This document shows positions 42,510-50,869 of a DNA stretch of 64,000 bases, piece after piece; position 1 is the stretch's first letter, and every line of letters begins with the position of its first letter. Source of the DNA: Stenotrophomonas indicatrix (GTDB lineage Bacteria; Pseudomonadota; Gammaproteobacteria; Xanthomonadales; Xanthomonadaceae); NCBI RefSeq assembly GCF_002750975.1, contig NZ_PEJS01000002.1:186001-250000 (forward strand), read 5' to 3'. Under the pieces are notes generated by a model. The model did no database searches, had not been told where the DNA came from, and saw nothing but the letters and a program-made list of their open reading frames with translations. The position numbers and the translations under genes were made by a program.

Positions 42510-43535
42510 ATGAGCACTACCGCTGACAAGATTGCCATACTCGGCGCCGGTTCCTGGGGAACCGCGCTGGCGACGCTGCTCGCCCGCCACGGTCGCCAGA
42601 CCGTGCTGTGGGGGCGCGATGCTGCCGTGGTCGAGGCCATCGACCAGCGCCACGAGAATCCGCGTTACCTGCCGGGCATTCCGTTGCCGGAATCGCTGCG
42701 CGCCACCACCGACCTCGCGTCGGCGGTGGAAGGTGCCGCCTGGATCCTGGTGGTGACCCCGTCGCATGCATTCGGTGAAACCGTGCGCGCGCTGGCACCG
42801 CTGCGTCCGGCCGGTGCCGGTGTGGCCTGGGCCACCAAGGGCTTCGAGCCCGGCTCTGGCCGCTTCCTGCATGAAGTAGCGCGCGAAGTGCTGGGCGAGG
42901 ACGTGCCGCTAGCCGTTGTCACCGGGCCGTCGTTCGCCAAGGAAGTCACCCTGGGCCTGCCGACCGCGATTACCGTGCACGGCGACGTGCCCGAGTTCGC
43001 GCAGACGGTGGCCGAGGCCATGCACGGCCCGGCGTTCCGCGCCTACACCGGCGACGACATGGTCGGTGCCGAGCTGGGCGGTGCGATGAAGAACGTGCTG
43101 GCCGTGGCCACCGGCGTGGCCGATGGCATGCAGCTGGGCCTGAACGCCCGTGCCGGCCTGATCACCCGTGGCCTCAACGAGATGCTGCGCCTGGCGGCAG
43201 CGATCGGCGCCAAGCCGGAAACGCTGATGGGCCTGGCGGGGCTGGGCGACCTGGTGCTGACCTGCACCGGTGACCTGTCGCGCAACCGCCGCCTGGGCCT
43301 GGCCCTGGGCCGCGGGCAGACGCTGCAGGACGCCATCCGCGAAATCGGCCAGGTGGTCGAGTCGGTGCAGACCGCAGACGAAGTGATGCGACAGGCGCGC
43401 CGTCATGGCATCGACCTGCCCATCTCCGACCGCGTGCGCGCCGTGCTGCATGGCGAGCAGACCCCGGAAGAAGGATTGCGTGCGCTGTTGGCACGCGAAC
43501 AGAAGCCGGAGTATCCGGATACGCTGTTCAAGTGA
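42510..43535 (+). CDS. gpsA: Glycerol-3-phosphate dehydrogenase [NAD(P)+]
   Basis: 341 residues. NAD-binding [10 protein letters not shown] (about residues 11-20), TGPSFAKEV, catalytic lysine region [19 protein letters not shown] and [12 protein letters not shown]. It makes sn-glycerol-3-phosphate for phospholipid synthesis. A rho-independent terminator closes the rhodanese-secB-gpsA group. Confidence 0.96.
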   Translation: MSTTADKIAILGAGSWGTALATLLARHGRQTVLWGRDAAVVEAIDQRHENPRYLPGIPLPESLRATTDLASAVEGAAWILVVTPSHAFGETVRALAPLRPAGAGVAWATKGFEPGSGRFLHEVAREVLGEDVPLAVVTGPSFAKEVTLGLPTAITVHGDVPEFAQTVAEAMHGPAFRAYTGDDMVGAELGGAMKNVLAVATGVADGMQLGLNARAGLITRGLNEMLRLAAAIGAKPETLMGLAGLGDLVLTCTGDLSRNRRLGLALGRGQTLQDAIREIGQVVESVQTADEVMRQARRHGIDLPISDRVRAVLHGEQTPEEGLRALLAREQKPEYPDTLFK

Positions 43536-43539
43536 ATCG

Positions 43540-43570
43540 AAAACCCCGGCCCAGTGCCGGGGTTTTTTTT
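43540..43570 (+). terminator. Rho-independent terminator after gpsA
   Basis: AAAACCCCGGC-CCAGT-GCCGGGGTTTTTTTT, a textbook stem with T-tract. Confidence 0.93.
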
Positions 43571-43587
43571 GTGCGTGCGCGAAACCC

Positions 43588-43610
43588 ATCCACGCATGGC
43601 GTGGATCTAC
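43588..43610 (-). repeat. Inverted GTAG-type REP palindrome
   Basis: ATCCACGCATGGCGTGGAT followed by CTAC, between gpsA and a convergent gene. Confidence 0.8.
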
Positions 43611-43630
43611 TGTGGAACCCGTAGCGCCCA

Positions 43631-44107
43631 TCACCGCGACCGCGGCGGCGTGTTGGTGTTGTCCATGTCCGAAAAAATCATCCATGGCCCACCCGCCACG
43701 CGCTTCAACGTCAGCGTGAACTTCCCGGTATCGCCTGCGTTGTTGCCGTAGGTGTAGGCACCAATGATGTAACCGGTGGATTCCTCTGCGGCATAGGCCA
43801 GCGCACGCAGCCGCAACGGGCTGCTTCCCTGGCCGGCATACGCCGCCTCGATCGCCGCGCGCCCGCGCACGGGCGGCTGGTTGCTCTGCAGGATGAAACC
43901 ATCCTCGGCGAACAATCCCGCCAACGCCTTCGCATCACCGGTGCGCCACGCCTGTTCGTAATCGCGCAGCACGCGATCCAGCGCGGCGGGCAGGGGGACA
44001 TCGGCAAGACGTGCGGCGGGCGAGGATGCGGCGGGCTCCTGCGCAACAACAGGCCCGGCCAGCAACAGGCCACTGATGAGAAACACGGCAAGTCTTGAAT
44101 GGCACAT
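43631..44107 (-). CDS. Exported NTF2-like (SnoaL-type) protein
   Basis: 158 residues from ATG 44107. Signal peptide (LAVFLISGLLLAGPVVAQ) followed by an NTF2-like fold: LDRVLRDYEQAWRTGDAKALAGLFAEDGFILQ and GRAAIEAAY. Such domains bind small molecules or act as enzymes, so no function follows from fold alone. Divergent from the Ivy-like gene with about 100 bases between starts. Confidence 0.8.
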   Translation of the reverse strand: MCHSRLAVFLISGLLLAGPVVAQEPAASSPAARLADVPLPAALDRVLRDYEQAWRTGDAKALAGLFAEDGFILQSNQPPVRGRAAIEAAYAGQGSSPLRLRALAYAAEESTGYIIGAYTYGNNAGDTGKFTLTLKRVAGGPWMIFSDMDNTNTPPRSR

Positions 44108-44210
44108 ACGTCTGCATCCTGGCGGTGATGGAAGGCGTGATTGCCAGAGTATCCACCTTGGCTGGCGGGTAGAATCACGCGGTCGCTGGCTGGGCGAATG
44201 GACACAGGGA

Positions 44211-44888
44211 ATGACGTCTCGAATGATGGGAATGGCAGGGCTGGTCGCGTTGCTGGCTGCGTGCACGCAGGCACCGGCACCGGAAGCAGGCACCGCAGCT
44301 GCACCCGCCGCTACTGCTGCGCCGACGGAAGCCCCAGCCGCCACGGCCACGGTGGTCGAGAACGCGCCTTCCGTCGAAGACGGCGTGGACCCGTCGGTGT
44401 GGGACAACGAAGGCGAGCCGGAAGGTGAGACCCCAGGCGCCGAACTCACCTGCGCGGACAATCCGCTGGCGACTTATTTCTTCACCCTGGTCGGCGGCAA
44501 CACCGTGGACGACTGCGGCCGCAAGGACCCGAAGGTGCTGGCCGCGTTCGACGCCCTGATGAAGAACACTGCGGCGGCCGAATCGCCCGACAAGAACGTC
44601 CCTTCGCTGCGCGAACGCCTGCTGAGCGGTCCCAGCGGCCCTGGCGAACTGATGGTGCTGCAGGGCGAGCCGTGGTGGCTTTACACCGCCTGCCAGGCGC
44701 ACCAGTGCTCGACCACCGCGCTGGCGATGCTGTATTCGCCGACGCACTCGAAGATGGTCGGCCGCCTTACCACCCGCTGCAACGTGTGGTGGCTGGGCGA
44801 GCCGAACGCGGAGCAGCGCGCGCTGATCGAGCGCGAGCGGCCGGTGGACGAAGCGATGCTGAAGGAAGAAGGCGATTCCTGCGAATGA
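44211..44888 (+). CDS. Lipoprotein, possibly Ivy-like lysozyme inhibitor
   Basis: 225 residues from ATG 44211. Lipoprotein signal ending LLAAC (Cys near residue 18), then an Ala/Pro/Thr-rich spacer to about residue 60. The C-terminal domain has WWLYTACQAHQCSTTALAML, whose C-x-x-H-x-C loop resembles the CKPHDC lysozyme-binding loop of Ivy. Four further cysteines (TCADN, DDCGR, TTRCNVWW, DSCE) could make disulfides. The Ivy link rests on one motif and fold-like context only. Confidence 0.6.
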   Translation: MTSRMMGMAGLVALLAACTQAPAPEAGTAAAPAATAAPTEAPAATATVVENAPSVEDGVDPSVWDNEGEPEGETPGAELTCADNPLATYFFTLVGGNTVDDCGRKDPKVLAAFDALMKNTAAAESPDKNVPSLRERLLSGPSGPGELMVLQGEPWWLYTACQAHQCSTTALAMLYSPTHSKMVGRLTTRCNVWWLGEPNAEQRALIERERPVDEAMLKEEGDSCE

Positions 44889-44890
44889 CC

Positions 44891-44924
44891 GGCGGTAACG
44901 CCGGAAGATTCTCCGGCGTTACGC
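44891..44924. terminator. Bidirectional hairpin between convergent genes
   Basis: GTAACGCCGG and CCGGCGTTAC pair across AAGATTCT. It overlaps the end of the minus-strand gene by a few bases. Confidence 0.6.
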
Positions 44925-45287
44925 CTCAGGCCGCATCCGCGCGCTGACCTGCGCGGTCAGCGCCAGGCACGCCATCATCAAACCCTCCATCACCCGATCG
45001 CCCACGTATTCGTCGTCCGGGCCGTTCTGGCGGACGCGCTCGGCCGCCAGCAGCATTTCCAGCGCGATGCGCAGGCCCGCCAGTGCGCAGTCCGCATCGG
45101 CCAGCGCCATGCGGCGGCCGGGCATCTGATGACGCTCCGGCCACGGCTGGCCGTCGGCGGCTGCGCCGTTGCCGATCCGCGTCAGCGTGGCGATGAAAGC
45201 TCTGGGATCGATCGCAGATGCTTGTTCTGATGACGCATCGCCAGCTGCGCGATAGGGATGAGGGCGAGGAAATTCCGGTGCAGTCAT
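44919..45287 (-). CDS. Small helical protein of unknown function
   Basis: 122 residues from ATG 45287. A polar N-terminal third is followed by helices (LADADCALAGLRIALEMLLAAERVR; GDRVMEGLMMACLALTAQVSARM). No signal or membrane segment. I do not recognise the family. Confidence 0.62.
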   Translation of the reverse strand: MTAPEFPRPHPYRAAGDASSEQASAIDPRAFIATLTRIGNGAAADGQPWPERHQMPGRRMALADADCALAGLRIALEMLLAAERVRQNGPDDEYVGDRVMEGLMMACLALTAQVSARMRPEA

Positions 45288-45755
45288 GGCTGGGGCTCCG
45301 TGCAGGACAGACGGTAGCCGCCACACAAAGGTGGCGGGCGGAGACGTGGCTCGAAAACCGGGACAATGAACCGGCAGGCACAAGGCCTCCACGCTCCGCC
45401 CGCCGCAGCCGGCAGACGGATTGCCGACCGACGCCACGCGAGGTGGCGTCGGCCGGCAAGCGCAATCACTTCATTGTCGATACGGGTTTTCGAGGCCCGG
45501 CCGCCCCAGATGAGGCGGCTCGTCATCTGTACCTGTGCCGACGCGCAGTGCCAATCAGAAGAGTTGCATTCAATGCTTGATGCAAGACGCGTTCGGCATT
45601 CTTGCATGCTGTTAAGCCGCCCCAGACGCCGATGGCGCAAGGGCCCTCAGCGATAGAGGAATATGCGACATGGGTCGTGATTGCCGGCGTAGTTGGCTGA
45701 GACGTCAGCGAGGCAATAACGACAGAACGCTGCGATTGGGCGATACAGCGTGGTG
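45288..45755. other. Gene-poor spacer of 468 bases
   Basis: Open frames exist on both strands but lack coherent protein features. The one clear structure is a perfect 10-bp hairpin at 45428-45452 (CCGACGCCAC-GCGAG-GTGGCGTCGG). Local base composition is less GC-rich than the neighbouring core genes. Confidence 0.5.
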
Positions 45756-46115
45756 CTAGTCGAGCTCTATGAGAAAGCGCGTGGCCATGGCAGATGGCAC
45801 CACAGACGCCCCGACCCGCTTCAGTTCAACCAGCCCATAGCCTTCCATCATCCGAAGGGTACGAGAAAGGCTTGGAACCTTGCGCCCGCAGTGCTCGGAC
45901 AGTTCGGTGAGCGACCTGGGTTGAAGTTCGCGCAGCAGTCGCAACAGCCGGCGGTTCTCATCGCTCAATACTGCGGCCAGGGAAGACAGGGTGGAGAAGG
46001 CTATCGCCCCCTCCGTAACCTGCGGTGGTGCCGATCTGTCCTTTCGTTCTCCGCCGATGACACAACGTCGGAAGGTACTTTGGACTGGCGAACGGCACGT
46101 ATCGGAATCTGTCAT
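45756..46115 (-). CDS. Winged-HTH DNA-binding protein (HVO_A0114-like)
   Basis: About 119 residues from ATG 46115; starts at 46148 or later are equally possible, as none has a clear ribosome site. The C-terminal two-thirds is a winged helix: LSDENRRLLRLLRELQPRSLTELSEHCGRKVPSLSRTLRMMEGYGLVEL. This form is often an antitoxin-type or local regulator; no toxin-like partner is evident on either side. It is divergent from the RidA gene, which may be its target. Confidence 0.7.
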   Translation of the reverse strand: MTDSDTCRSPVQSTFRRCVIGGERKDRSAPPQVTEGAIAFSTLSSLAAVLSDENRRLLRLLRELQPRSLTELSEHCGRKVPSLSRTLRMMEGYGLVELKRVGASVVPSAMATRFLIELD

Positions 46116-46332
46116 CGGTGCGGGATTGCATTGGGACCGATAGATCATGTCTGGCCGAGCACGCGCTGGATTGAACAAACGGCGCATGGATGGCGCAACC
46201 GAAGTCTGTGTCAGCTTCCGGCCAGCAGCAGACGCACGAGGCTCACGATCATGCTTGCCTCACCCGTTCGGGGCAGGCGGGGACCCGAGCCTGCCGGCAG
46301 ACTGGCGACCTTATCCCTGGAAGGACAACGCA

Positions 46333-46776
46333 ATGAGTACCTCCAACCGCAGGACGGCCAGCTTCGGCGTGCCGTGGGAATCGGCCTATGGGTATGCACA
46401 GGCCGTGCGCGTGAACAATTCGATCTTCGTGTCGGGCCAGCTCTCGCACACGCCGGAGGGACAGCTGGTGGCGCCGGCCGCTCTGGGCGCTGATGGAAAG
46501 CCTGCCAACTTCGACACCATGGAAGCGCAGATGAAGCGCACCTACGAGAACGCGCAGGTGTTGTTGGCCGAGCTGGGTGGATCGTTGGCGGATGTGGTTG
46601 AGGAAACCCTGTTTGTCATTGATGTGCCTGCGGCGTTCGCCGCCAGCAGCAAGGTCAGGCCTGCCGTCTATGGCCAGCCTGTTCCCCAGGTGGCCAGCAA
46701 CCTCATCGGGGTTTCCGCGCTCGCCTTCCCCGAACAGTTGATCGAGATCGCGTTCCGCGCTGAAGTGCAGCCGTAG
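46333..46776 (+). CDS. RidA-family protein
   Basis: 147 residues. YjgF/YER057c/RidA fold with YAQAVRVNNSIFVSGQLSHT and a C-terminal LIEIAFRAEVQP. The canonical RidA deaminates enamine/imine intermediates using a conserved arginine; here the segment KVRPAVYGQPVPQVASNLIGVSAL takes that place, with Arg near residue 110. Its longer length suggests a non-RidA subgroup, so deaminase activity is uncertain. Divergent from a winged-HTH regulator. Confidence 0.85.
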   Translation: MSTSNRRTASFGVPWESAYGYAQAVRVNNSIFVSGQLSHTPEGQLVAPAALGADGKPANFDTMEAQMKRTYENAQVLLAELGGSLADVVEETLFVIDVPAAFAASSKVRPAVYGQPVPQVASNLIGVSALAFPEQLIEIAFRAEVQP

Positions 46777-46869
46777 CCGGACCCTGAAGCGAAGGAGCAC
46801 CCCGCGCTGACATGGAAAGCCCGCGGGCGCATTCACGCCCGCAGGCCTTCCTCACGTTGGCTCCGCAGC

Positions 46870-47346
46870 TTACATACCCAGATCGGACAGCCCCGGATGA
46901 TCATCCGGGCGGCGCCCCAGTGGCCAGTGGAACTTGCGTTCGCTGTCCTTGATGGGCATATCGTTGATGCATGAGAAGCGGCGCTCCATCAGACCATCCG
47001 CGCCGAATTCCCAGTTCTCGTTTCCATAGGAGCGGAACCAGTTTCCAGAGTCGTCGCGCCATTCATAGGCGTAGCGCACGGCGATGCGGTTGCCGGTGAA
47101 TGCCCACAACTCCTTGATCAGGCGGTACTCAAGCTCTTTCTTCCACTTTCGGGCAAGGAACTGCCGGGCTTCCTCGCGGCCGTTGGTGAACTCGGCGCGG
47201 TTTCGCCACTGGGTGTCGAGCGAATAGGCAAGCGCCACTTTGTCGGCATCGCGGGAATTCCAGCCATCTTCTGCCAAGCGAACCTTCTGGATCGCCGATT
47301 CGAGAGTGAACGGGGGAAGGGGGGGGCGGGGTGCTACTGCGGACAC
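46870..47346 (-). CDS. DUF1348 (NTF2-like) protein
   Basis: 158 residues. DUF1348 signatures: [70 protein letters not shown] end. NTF2-like fold, cytosolic, no known activity. It lies downstream of a TetR regulator in the same direction with a 63-base gap, so probably one transcription unit controlled by the palindrome at 47985. Confidence 0.88.
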   Translation of the reverse strand: MSAVAPRPPLPPFTLESAIQKVRLAEDGWNSRDADKVALAYSLDTQWRNRAEFTNGREEARQFLARKWKKELEYRLIKELWAFTGNRIAVRYAYEWRDDSGNWFRSYGNENWEFGADGLMERRFSCINDMPIKDSERKFHWPLGRRPDDHPGLSDLGM

Positions 47347-47409
47347 GGTGGGGCCTCCAATGGAAATGGATGAACGGGGTACTGCGGCGGGATTTCGGTT
47401 ACTGCGGCG

Positions 47410-47979
47410 TTAGCGCGTGGCTTGCTTCAACAACAACTGCGCAACGTCCCTTGCGGTGTCTGCGGCGTCGTAGTCACCCATCACGCGCGATACGGTGATG
47501 GCGCCTTCCATCAGAAGCAGCAGCTGCTGCGCCAGAACGGCCGGCTGCGCGATGTTCAGTTGCCCGGTGAGCTCCAGCGTGTAATCGAGCAGTTTCTGCT
47601 TGTGATGCTTGGCGATCCTGCGGATCGGGTCGTGCGAATCGCCGACCTCACCTGCCGTGTTGATGAAGGCACAGCCGCGATAGCCCTCGGACTTGAACCA
47701 ACCTTTGAGCACCGTGAACATGCCCAGGATGCGCGCTTCCGGGCTGCCGGCCTTGTCGCATTCCTGCCTGAACCAGTTGAGCCAGCGCACGTCCCGCGCG
47801 TTCAATGCGGCTGCGGCAACCTGGTCCTTGTTTTCAAAGTGTCGGTAAATGCTCTTGCGCGCAACGCCAGAGGTCTTCACCAGCAGATCCATGCCGGTCG
47901 CATGTATCCCGTTCTGGTAAATCAGCGCCTCCGCCGTGTCCAGGATCTTCAGTCGGGTGTCGGTCGTTGTCTTATCCAT
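47410..47979 (-). CDS. TetR/AcrR-family regulator
   Basis: 189 residues. N-terminal HTH: ILDTAEALIYQNGIHATGMDLLVKTSGVARKSIYRHFENKD (residues about 11-51). The ligand domain begins with WLNWFRQECDKAGSPEARILGMF, followed by GYRGCAFINTAGEV, a pattern shared with TetR regulators of NemR/YcdC-like stress genes. The 26-bp palindrome directly before its start makes autoregulation very likely. Confidence 0.9.
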   Translation of the reverse strand: MDKTTTDTRLKILDTAEALIYQNGIHATGMDLLVKTSGVARKSIYRHFENKDQVAAAALNARDVRWLNWFRQECDKAGSPEARILGMFTVLKGWFKSEGYRGCAFINTAGEVGDSHDPIRRIAKHHKQKLLDYTLELTGQLNIAQPAVLAQQLLLLMEGAITVSRVMGDYDAADTARDVAQLLLKQATR

Positions 47980-47984
47980 GGCGC

Positions 47985-48010
47985 CAAGGTAGAACGATCG
48001 TTCTACCTTG
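47985..48010. promoter_or_regulatory. Perfect 26-bp palindromic operator of the TetR gene
   Basis: Each half reads CAAGGTAGAACGA, and the two halves are exact reverse complements. It ends 5 bases before the tetR start codon, over the probable promoter/ribosome site. Confidence 0.85.
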
Positions 48011-48140
48011 TCAACCAGCGATTACACATCAGCTCGGCGGCACAGTTGCCGAAGGCGACCTGCCAGGTAATCCGGACATTTCCAGAACCTGTAGCGCCCG
48101 GCCGGGTTGACGAATATCTGCTCGGATTGCATGCACACGC

Positions 48141-48169
48141 CAGCGTCCGCTTCCGGCCAGAAGCGGACG
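48141..48169. repeat. TCCGCTTCCGGCCAGAAGCGGA palindrome
   Basis: Near-perfect inverted repeat CCGCTT-CCGGCCAG-AAGCGG. Diverged relatives occur at about 48428-48449 (CCGCTTCCGGCCAGAAGC), 46209-46232 and 50026-50046 (TCCGCTATCGGCCAGAATCGGA), all in the accessory segment. Confidence 0.65.
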
Positions 48170-48177
48170 TTGGCCCG

Positions 48178-48399
48178 CTAACTGCCGGACCGCGGCTTAG
48201 CCGCCCCATCAGGCTCCCGAAGCCCGGCTCGGATTTCCTTCGCGACCCGCTTGGCCGATTCTGGCCAACCAAGCTCCATCGCTCCCACGCAGCCCCAGCA
48301 GTCTCCGCCGCAGTCGGCAGAGAGCAGATCGGCAGAGACGCCAAGCTTTCGACCGCAGATGTTGCACCGGGTGCTGACCATCGACACGTTCCTCATCAT
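48178..48399 (-). CDS. Small cysteine-rich protein, possibly zinc-binding
   Basis: 73 residues. Four-to-five cysteines in the first half: TRCNICG and DCGGDCWGCVG, a CxxC pair plus a CxxxCxxC group typical of a zinc ribbon-like site. The C-terminal half is basic (AKRVAKEIRAGLREPDGAAK). Stands between two palindromic repeats. Function unknown; ORF could be spurious but the cysteine pattern argues otherwise. Confidence 0.6.
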   Translation of the reverse strand: MMRNVSMVSTRCNICGRKLGVSADLLSADCGGDCWGCVGAMELGWPESAKRVAKEIRAGLREPDGAAKPRSGS

Positions 48400-48519
48400 T
48401 AAAGCGCGCTGCCAGGGAGGCTCACATCCGCTTCCGGCCAGAAGCAGTCATTCAAGGCAGACACTCAGGCCCAGCCGCGAAGCGGCTTAGATCTGGATGA
48501 ACTGTCAGGGACAGCGCGA

Positions 48520-49152
48520 CTAGTCCCACCAGAGGAAGATCGCCCCATCCTGTTCTACTGCCGCCTGAAGTGACTCAATGTCACCCACCCCTTGGTCAAC
48601 GATGTCCGGGCAGAACTCGTACATCCTTTGGGAGAATGCCGGAAGATCCTCTGGAAGGGATTTGAGCTTGAGTTGAATGGTGTCGGTCTCAGCTTGCCAG
48701 ATATCGATCCCGAACTGAGCGTCCCACCGTTTCAGCTCCTCAATGATCTGATCGGTGGTCTTGCCATGGTTGACGGCATCTGTAGCGGCCAAGCGGACGA
48801 TGTCAAACTGGTCTTGGCCGGGCGCCATGACCAGTTCGGCGCCCTTGATGCTGGGGTCATCGAGGTTGTGGGTTGTTCCAACAAAGGCGACGTAGCCAGA
48901 GGGCACCTGTCCCCGGATCGATTCAAGCAGCGCCTGCGCACGCTCGACAGGCACGATTACGGAATAACCACCCGTTCGCTTTGCCCTGCCAAAGTCGTTT
49001 GTCCAATAGTCACGGACGTCTGACTTCGTAACCGCAGCGAGCAGCGCCTGCGGCGTGCCCTGGGGCGGCGTTGTCGTTCTGACGCATGCATTCAAACCTG
49101 ATACGGCAAGAAGGAATGCGAGCATCCTTCCAATGGCTCCGTACTTTCTCAT
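48520..49152 (-). CDS. DUF4253-like lipoprotein
   Basis: 210 residues from ATG 49152. Lipoprotein-type signal (MLAFLLAVSGLNAC, Cys near residue 22). The body has YSVIVPVERAQALLESIRGQVPSGYVAFVG, an Ile/Glu linker, WDAQFGIDIWQAETDTIQLKLKSLP and the terminal LQAAVEQDGAIFLWWD, which together look like DUF4253, some members of which occur near polymorphic toxins as immunity-like proteins. The DUF assignment is from memory of the motif. Next to a membrane protein gene 31 bases upstream. Confidence 0.68.
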   Translation of the reverse strand: MRKYGAIGRMLAFLLAVSGLNACVRTTTPPQGTPQALLAAVTKSDVRDYWTNDFGRAKRTGGYSVIVPVERAQALLESIRGQVPSGYVAFVGTTHNLDDPSIKGAELVMAPGQDQFDIVRLAATDAVNHGKTTDQIIEELKRWDAQFGIDIWQAETDTIQLKLKSLPEDLPAFSQRMYEFCPDIVDQGVGDIESLQAAVEQDGAIFLWWD

Positions 49153-49183
49153 GCTGTGTCCGATCCCTGAATGATGCCAATCG

Positions 49184-49813
49184 CTAGCGTCTTCCCTCGG
49201 CGCGGGCCGCTTGCTCCTCTGCACGCCTGGCCATCTCCAACACCGCATCTACCTGTGGCAGAACGAGATCCCGCACAGCAAACAGTCCAAGTGCCGACTC
49301 GCGTGTGCGGTACGTTACGGTGAAGCCAGCGGGCAGGAGGGTGCCCGCCAGATCCACGTCGCAATGCACGATGGACTGCGGTCCGCGCTCGGTCTCCAGT
49401 ACAACGGAGAGGTTTGTGCAGGGTCGCTGGCGTGAGCGCGCAGAAGGCTCATACCTTGCGCTGTGCATGACGATCCCGCTTCGAGTGTGCTCGACCCCGA
49501 CAGTGGAGGCCAGGACCATGCCCGCGCCGTAGACGGTGAACACCCATGCGGCCACCAGTGCCAGCGGGATTACCACCCATACTGGGGAGTACGGCGAACG
49601 CGCCACCCTCCGCCTGCCTTGAAGGGGTGAGTAGACTTCCTCGGGCCTGGGCTGCGCCCAAGCGGCCCAGAAGGTAACTGCCACCGCAATGACGCCGGCG
49701 GCGATCAGCAGTCCCTTCCTGGGTTGGAAATCCGAATTCGCAAAACCGATCACGCCCAGCAGCCCGGCGATCACGAGCACCCACTCAACCAGTGATCCAC
49801 GCATGGGTGTCAT
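49184..49813 (-). CDS. Membrane protein of unknown function
   Basis: 209 residues from ATG 49813 (49804 is an alternative). Three hydrophobic segments (VEWVLVIAGLLGVIGFA; GLLIAAGVIAVAVTFWAAWA; VWVVIPLALVAAWVFTVYG) precede a soluble C-terminal domain (SVVLETERGPQSIVHCDVDLAGTLLPAGFTVTYRTRES). Probably inner-membrane with a periplasmic domain. It may be co-transcribed with the DUF4253-like lipoprotein. Family not recognised. Confidence 0.65.
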   Translation of the reverse strand: MTPMRGSLVEWVLVIAGLLGVIGFANSDFQPRKGLLIAAGVIAVAVTFWAAWAQPRPEEVYSPLQGRRRVARSPYSPVWVVIPLALVAAWVFTVYGAGMVLASTVGVEHTRSGIVMHSARYEPSARSRQRPCTNLSVVLETERGPQSIVHCDVDLAGTLLPAGFTVTYRTRESALGLFAVRDLVLPQVDAVLEMARRAEEQAARAEGRR

Positions 49814-50067
49814 TCTCGTCAGCCGCGGCTACGGTGGAAGAATGCTACCGCGATAGGCAGGCTGGCGTCCCCTGCCAGCACGGATCCAGTCGTGCGGGCT
49901 TCAATCGTGAGGGCCGGCAGCGTCCCGATCTCTACAGATCGAGCGCGGGCGCCACCTCGAATGACGACTCAGGGTCGGAAGCCAGCGTTGTCACGGGCGC
50001 GACGTCCCTGTCTTGGCGGAGCGTCCGCTATCGGCCAGAATCGGACATCGTCCGGTCACCTCATCGC
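49814..50067. other. 254-base spacer with a palindrome
   Basis: No convincing gene. It contains the TCCGCTATCGGCCAGAATCGGA palindrome at about 50026-50046, related to the one at 48141. Confidence 0.5.
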
Positions 50068-50838
50068 CTACAGAAGCATTCCCCCTGAGGCCTCAATGCG
50101 CTGACCGGTAATCCAATGACTGCTTCCCGCCAGCAGGTTTGCCACGGCCATGCCGATGTCGTCGGGGCGACCCGTACGTCCCATCGCCGTGTGCTGTGCC
50201 ACGTAGTGGTTCACGGCGGCATCGTCGCGCACTGCACCGCCGAAGAAGTCGGTCTCGGTGGCGCCAGGGGCTACGGCGTTGACCGCGATGCCCCTCGGTC
50301 CCAGCTCGAGCGCGAGATAGCGGGTGGCGGTTTCCAGTGCGCTCTTCATTGCTGCGTACACCAGGCTGCCCGCAGCCACGTGGCGGGTCAGGCTGGTGGA
50401 GATGTTGATGATGGCGCCGCCATCGGCCAGCTGCGGCGCCAGCAACTGGGTCAGCAGCAGTGGCGCTTTGAAATGCACGCGGTACAGCAGGTCGATGTCA
50501 TCGCCGCGGATCTCACCGAACGCCGATGGTGCGTGCAGCCCTGCATTGTTCACCAGCTGTTGGAAGTGCGATGCACCCCAGCGCTGCAATTGTGCCCGCA
50601 CAGCCGATGCGAAGGTCTCCAGTGATCCAATCGCATCCAGATCCAGCGGCAGCATCGCGGCGCGTACGCCATAGGCTTCGATCTGGCGCAGGGTTTCGGC
50701 GGCCTGAACCTGCTGATGCTGGTAGGTAATCATCACGTCGCTACCCTGCCTGGCCAAGTGGAGGGCAATGCTGCGGCCAATGCCGCGGCTGCCGCCGGTA
50801 ACCAGGGCGATCGTGCGCGGGGTGTGTACGCTGTTCAT
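50068..50838 (-). CDS. SDR-family oxidoreductase
   Basis: 256 residues from ATG 50838. Classical short-chain dehydrogenase: TGGSRGIGRSIA at residues ~14-25, NNAGLHA near 92, catalytic Ser in NISTSL, YAAMKSA (Tyr-x-x-x-Lys) and PGATETDFF. The cofactor loop lacks an obvious NADPH motif assignment. Divergent from an AraC-type regulator with 31 bases between starts, which suggests that the regulator controls it. Confidence 0.92.
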   Translation of the reverse strand: MNSVHTPRTIALVTGGSRGIGRSIALHLARQGSDVMITYQHQQVQAAETLRQIEAYGVRAAMLPLDLDAIGSLETFASAVRAQLQRWGASHFQQLVNNAGLHAPSAFGEIRGDDIDLLYRVHFKAPLLLTQLLAPQLADGGAIINISTSLTRHVAAGSLVYAAMKSALETATRYLALELGPRGIAVNAVAPGATETDFFGGAVRDDAAVNHYVAQHTAMGRTGRPDDIGMAVANLLAGSSHWITGQRIEASGGMLL

Positions 50839-50869
50839 GGTGGCTTTGTCTCGTGAAACGGAGCGTGAC

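Noticed and set aside
45284..45656. Overlapping frames on both strands as genes
   Set aside because: Neither shows domain features, a ribosome site or plausible composition; kept as spacer.
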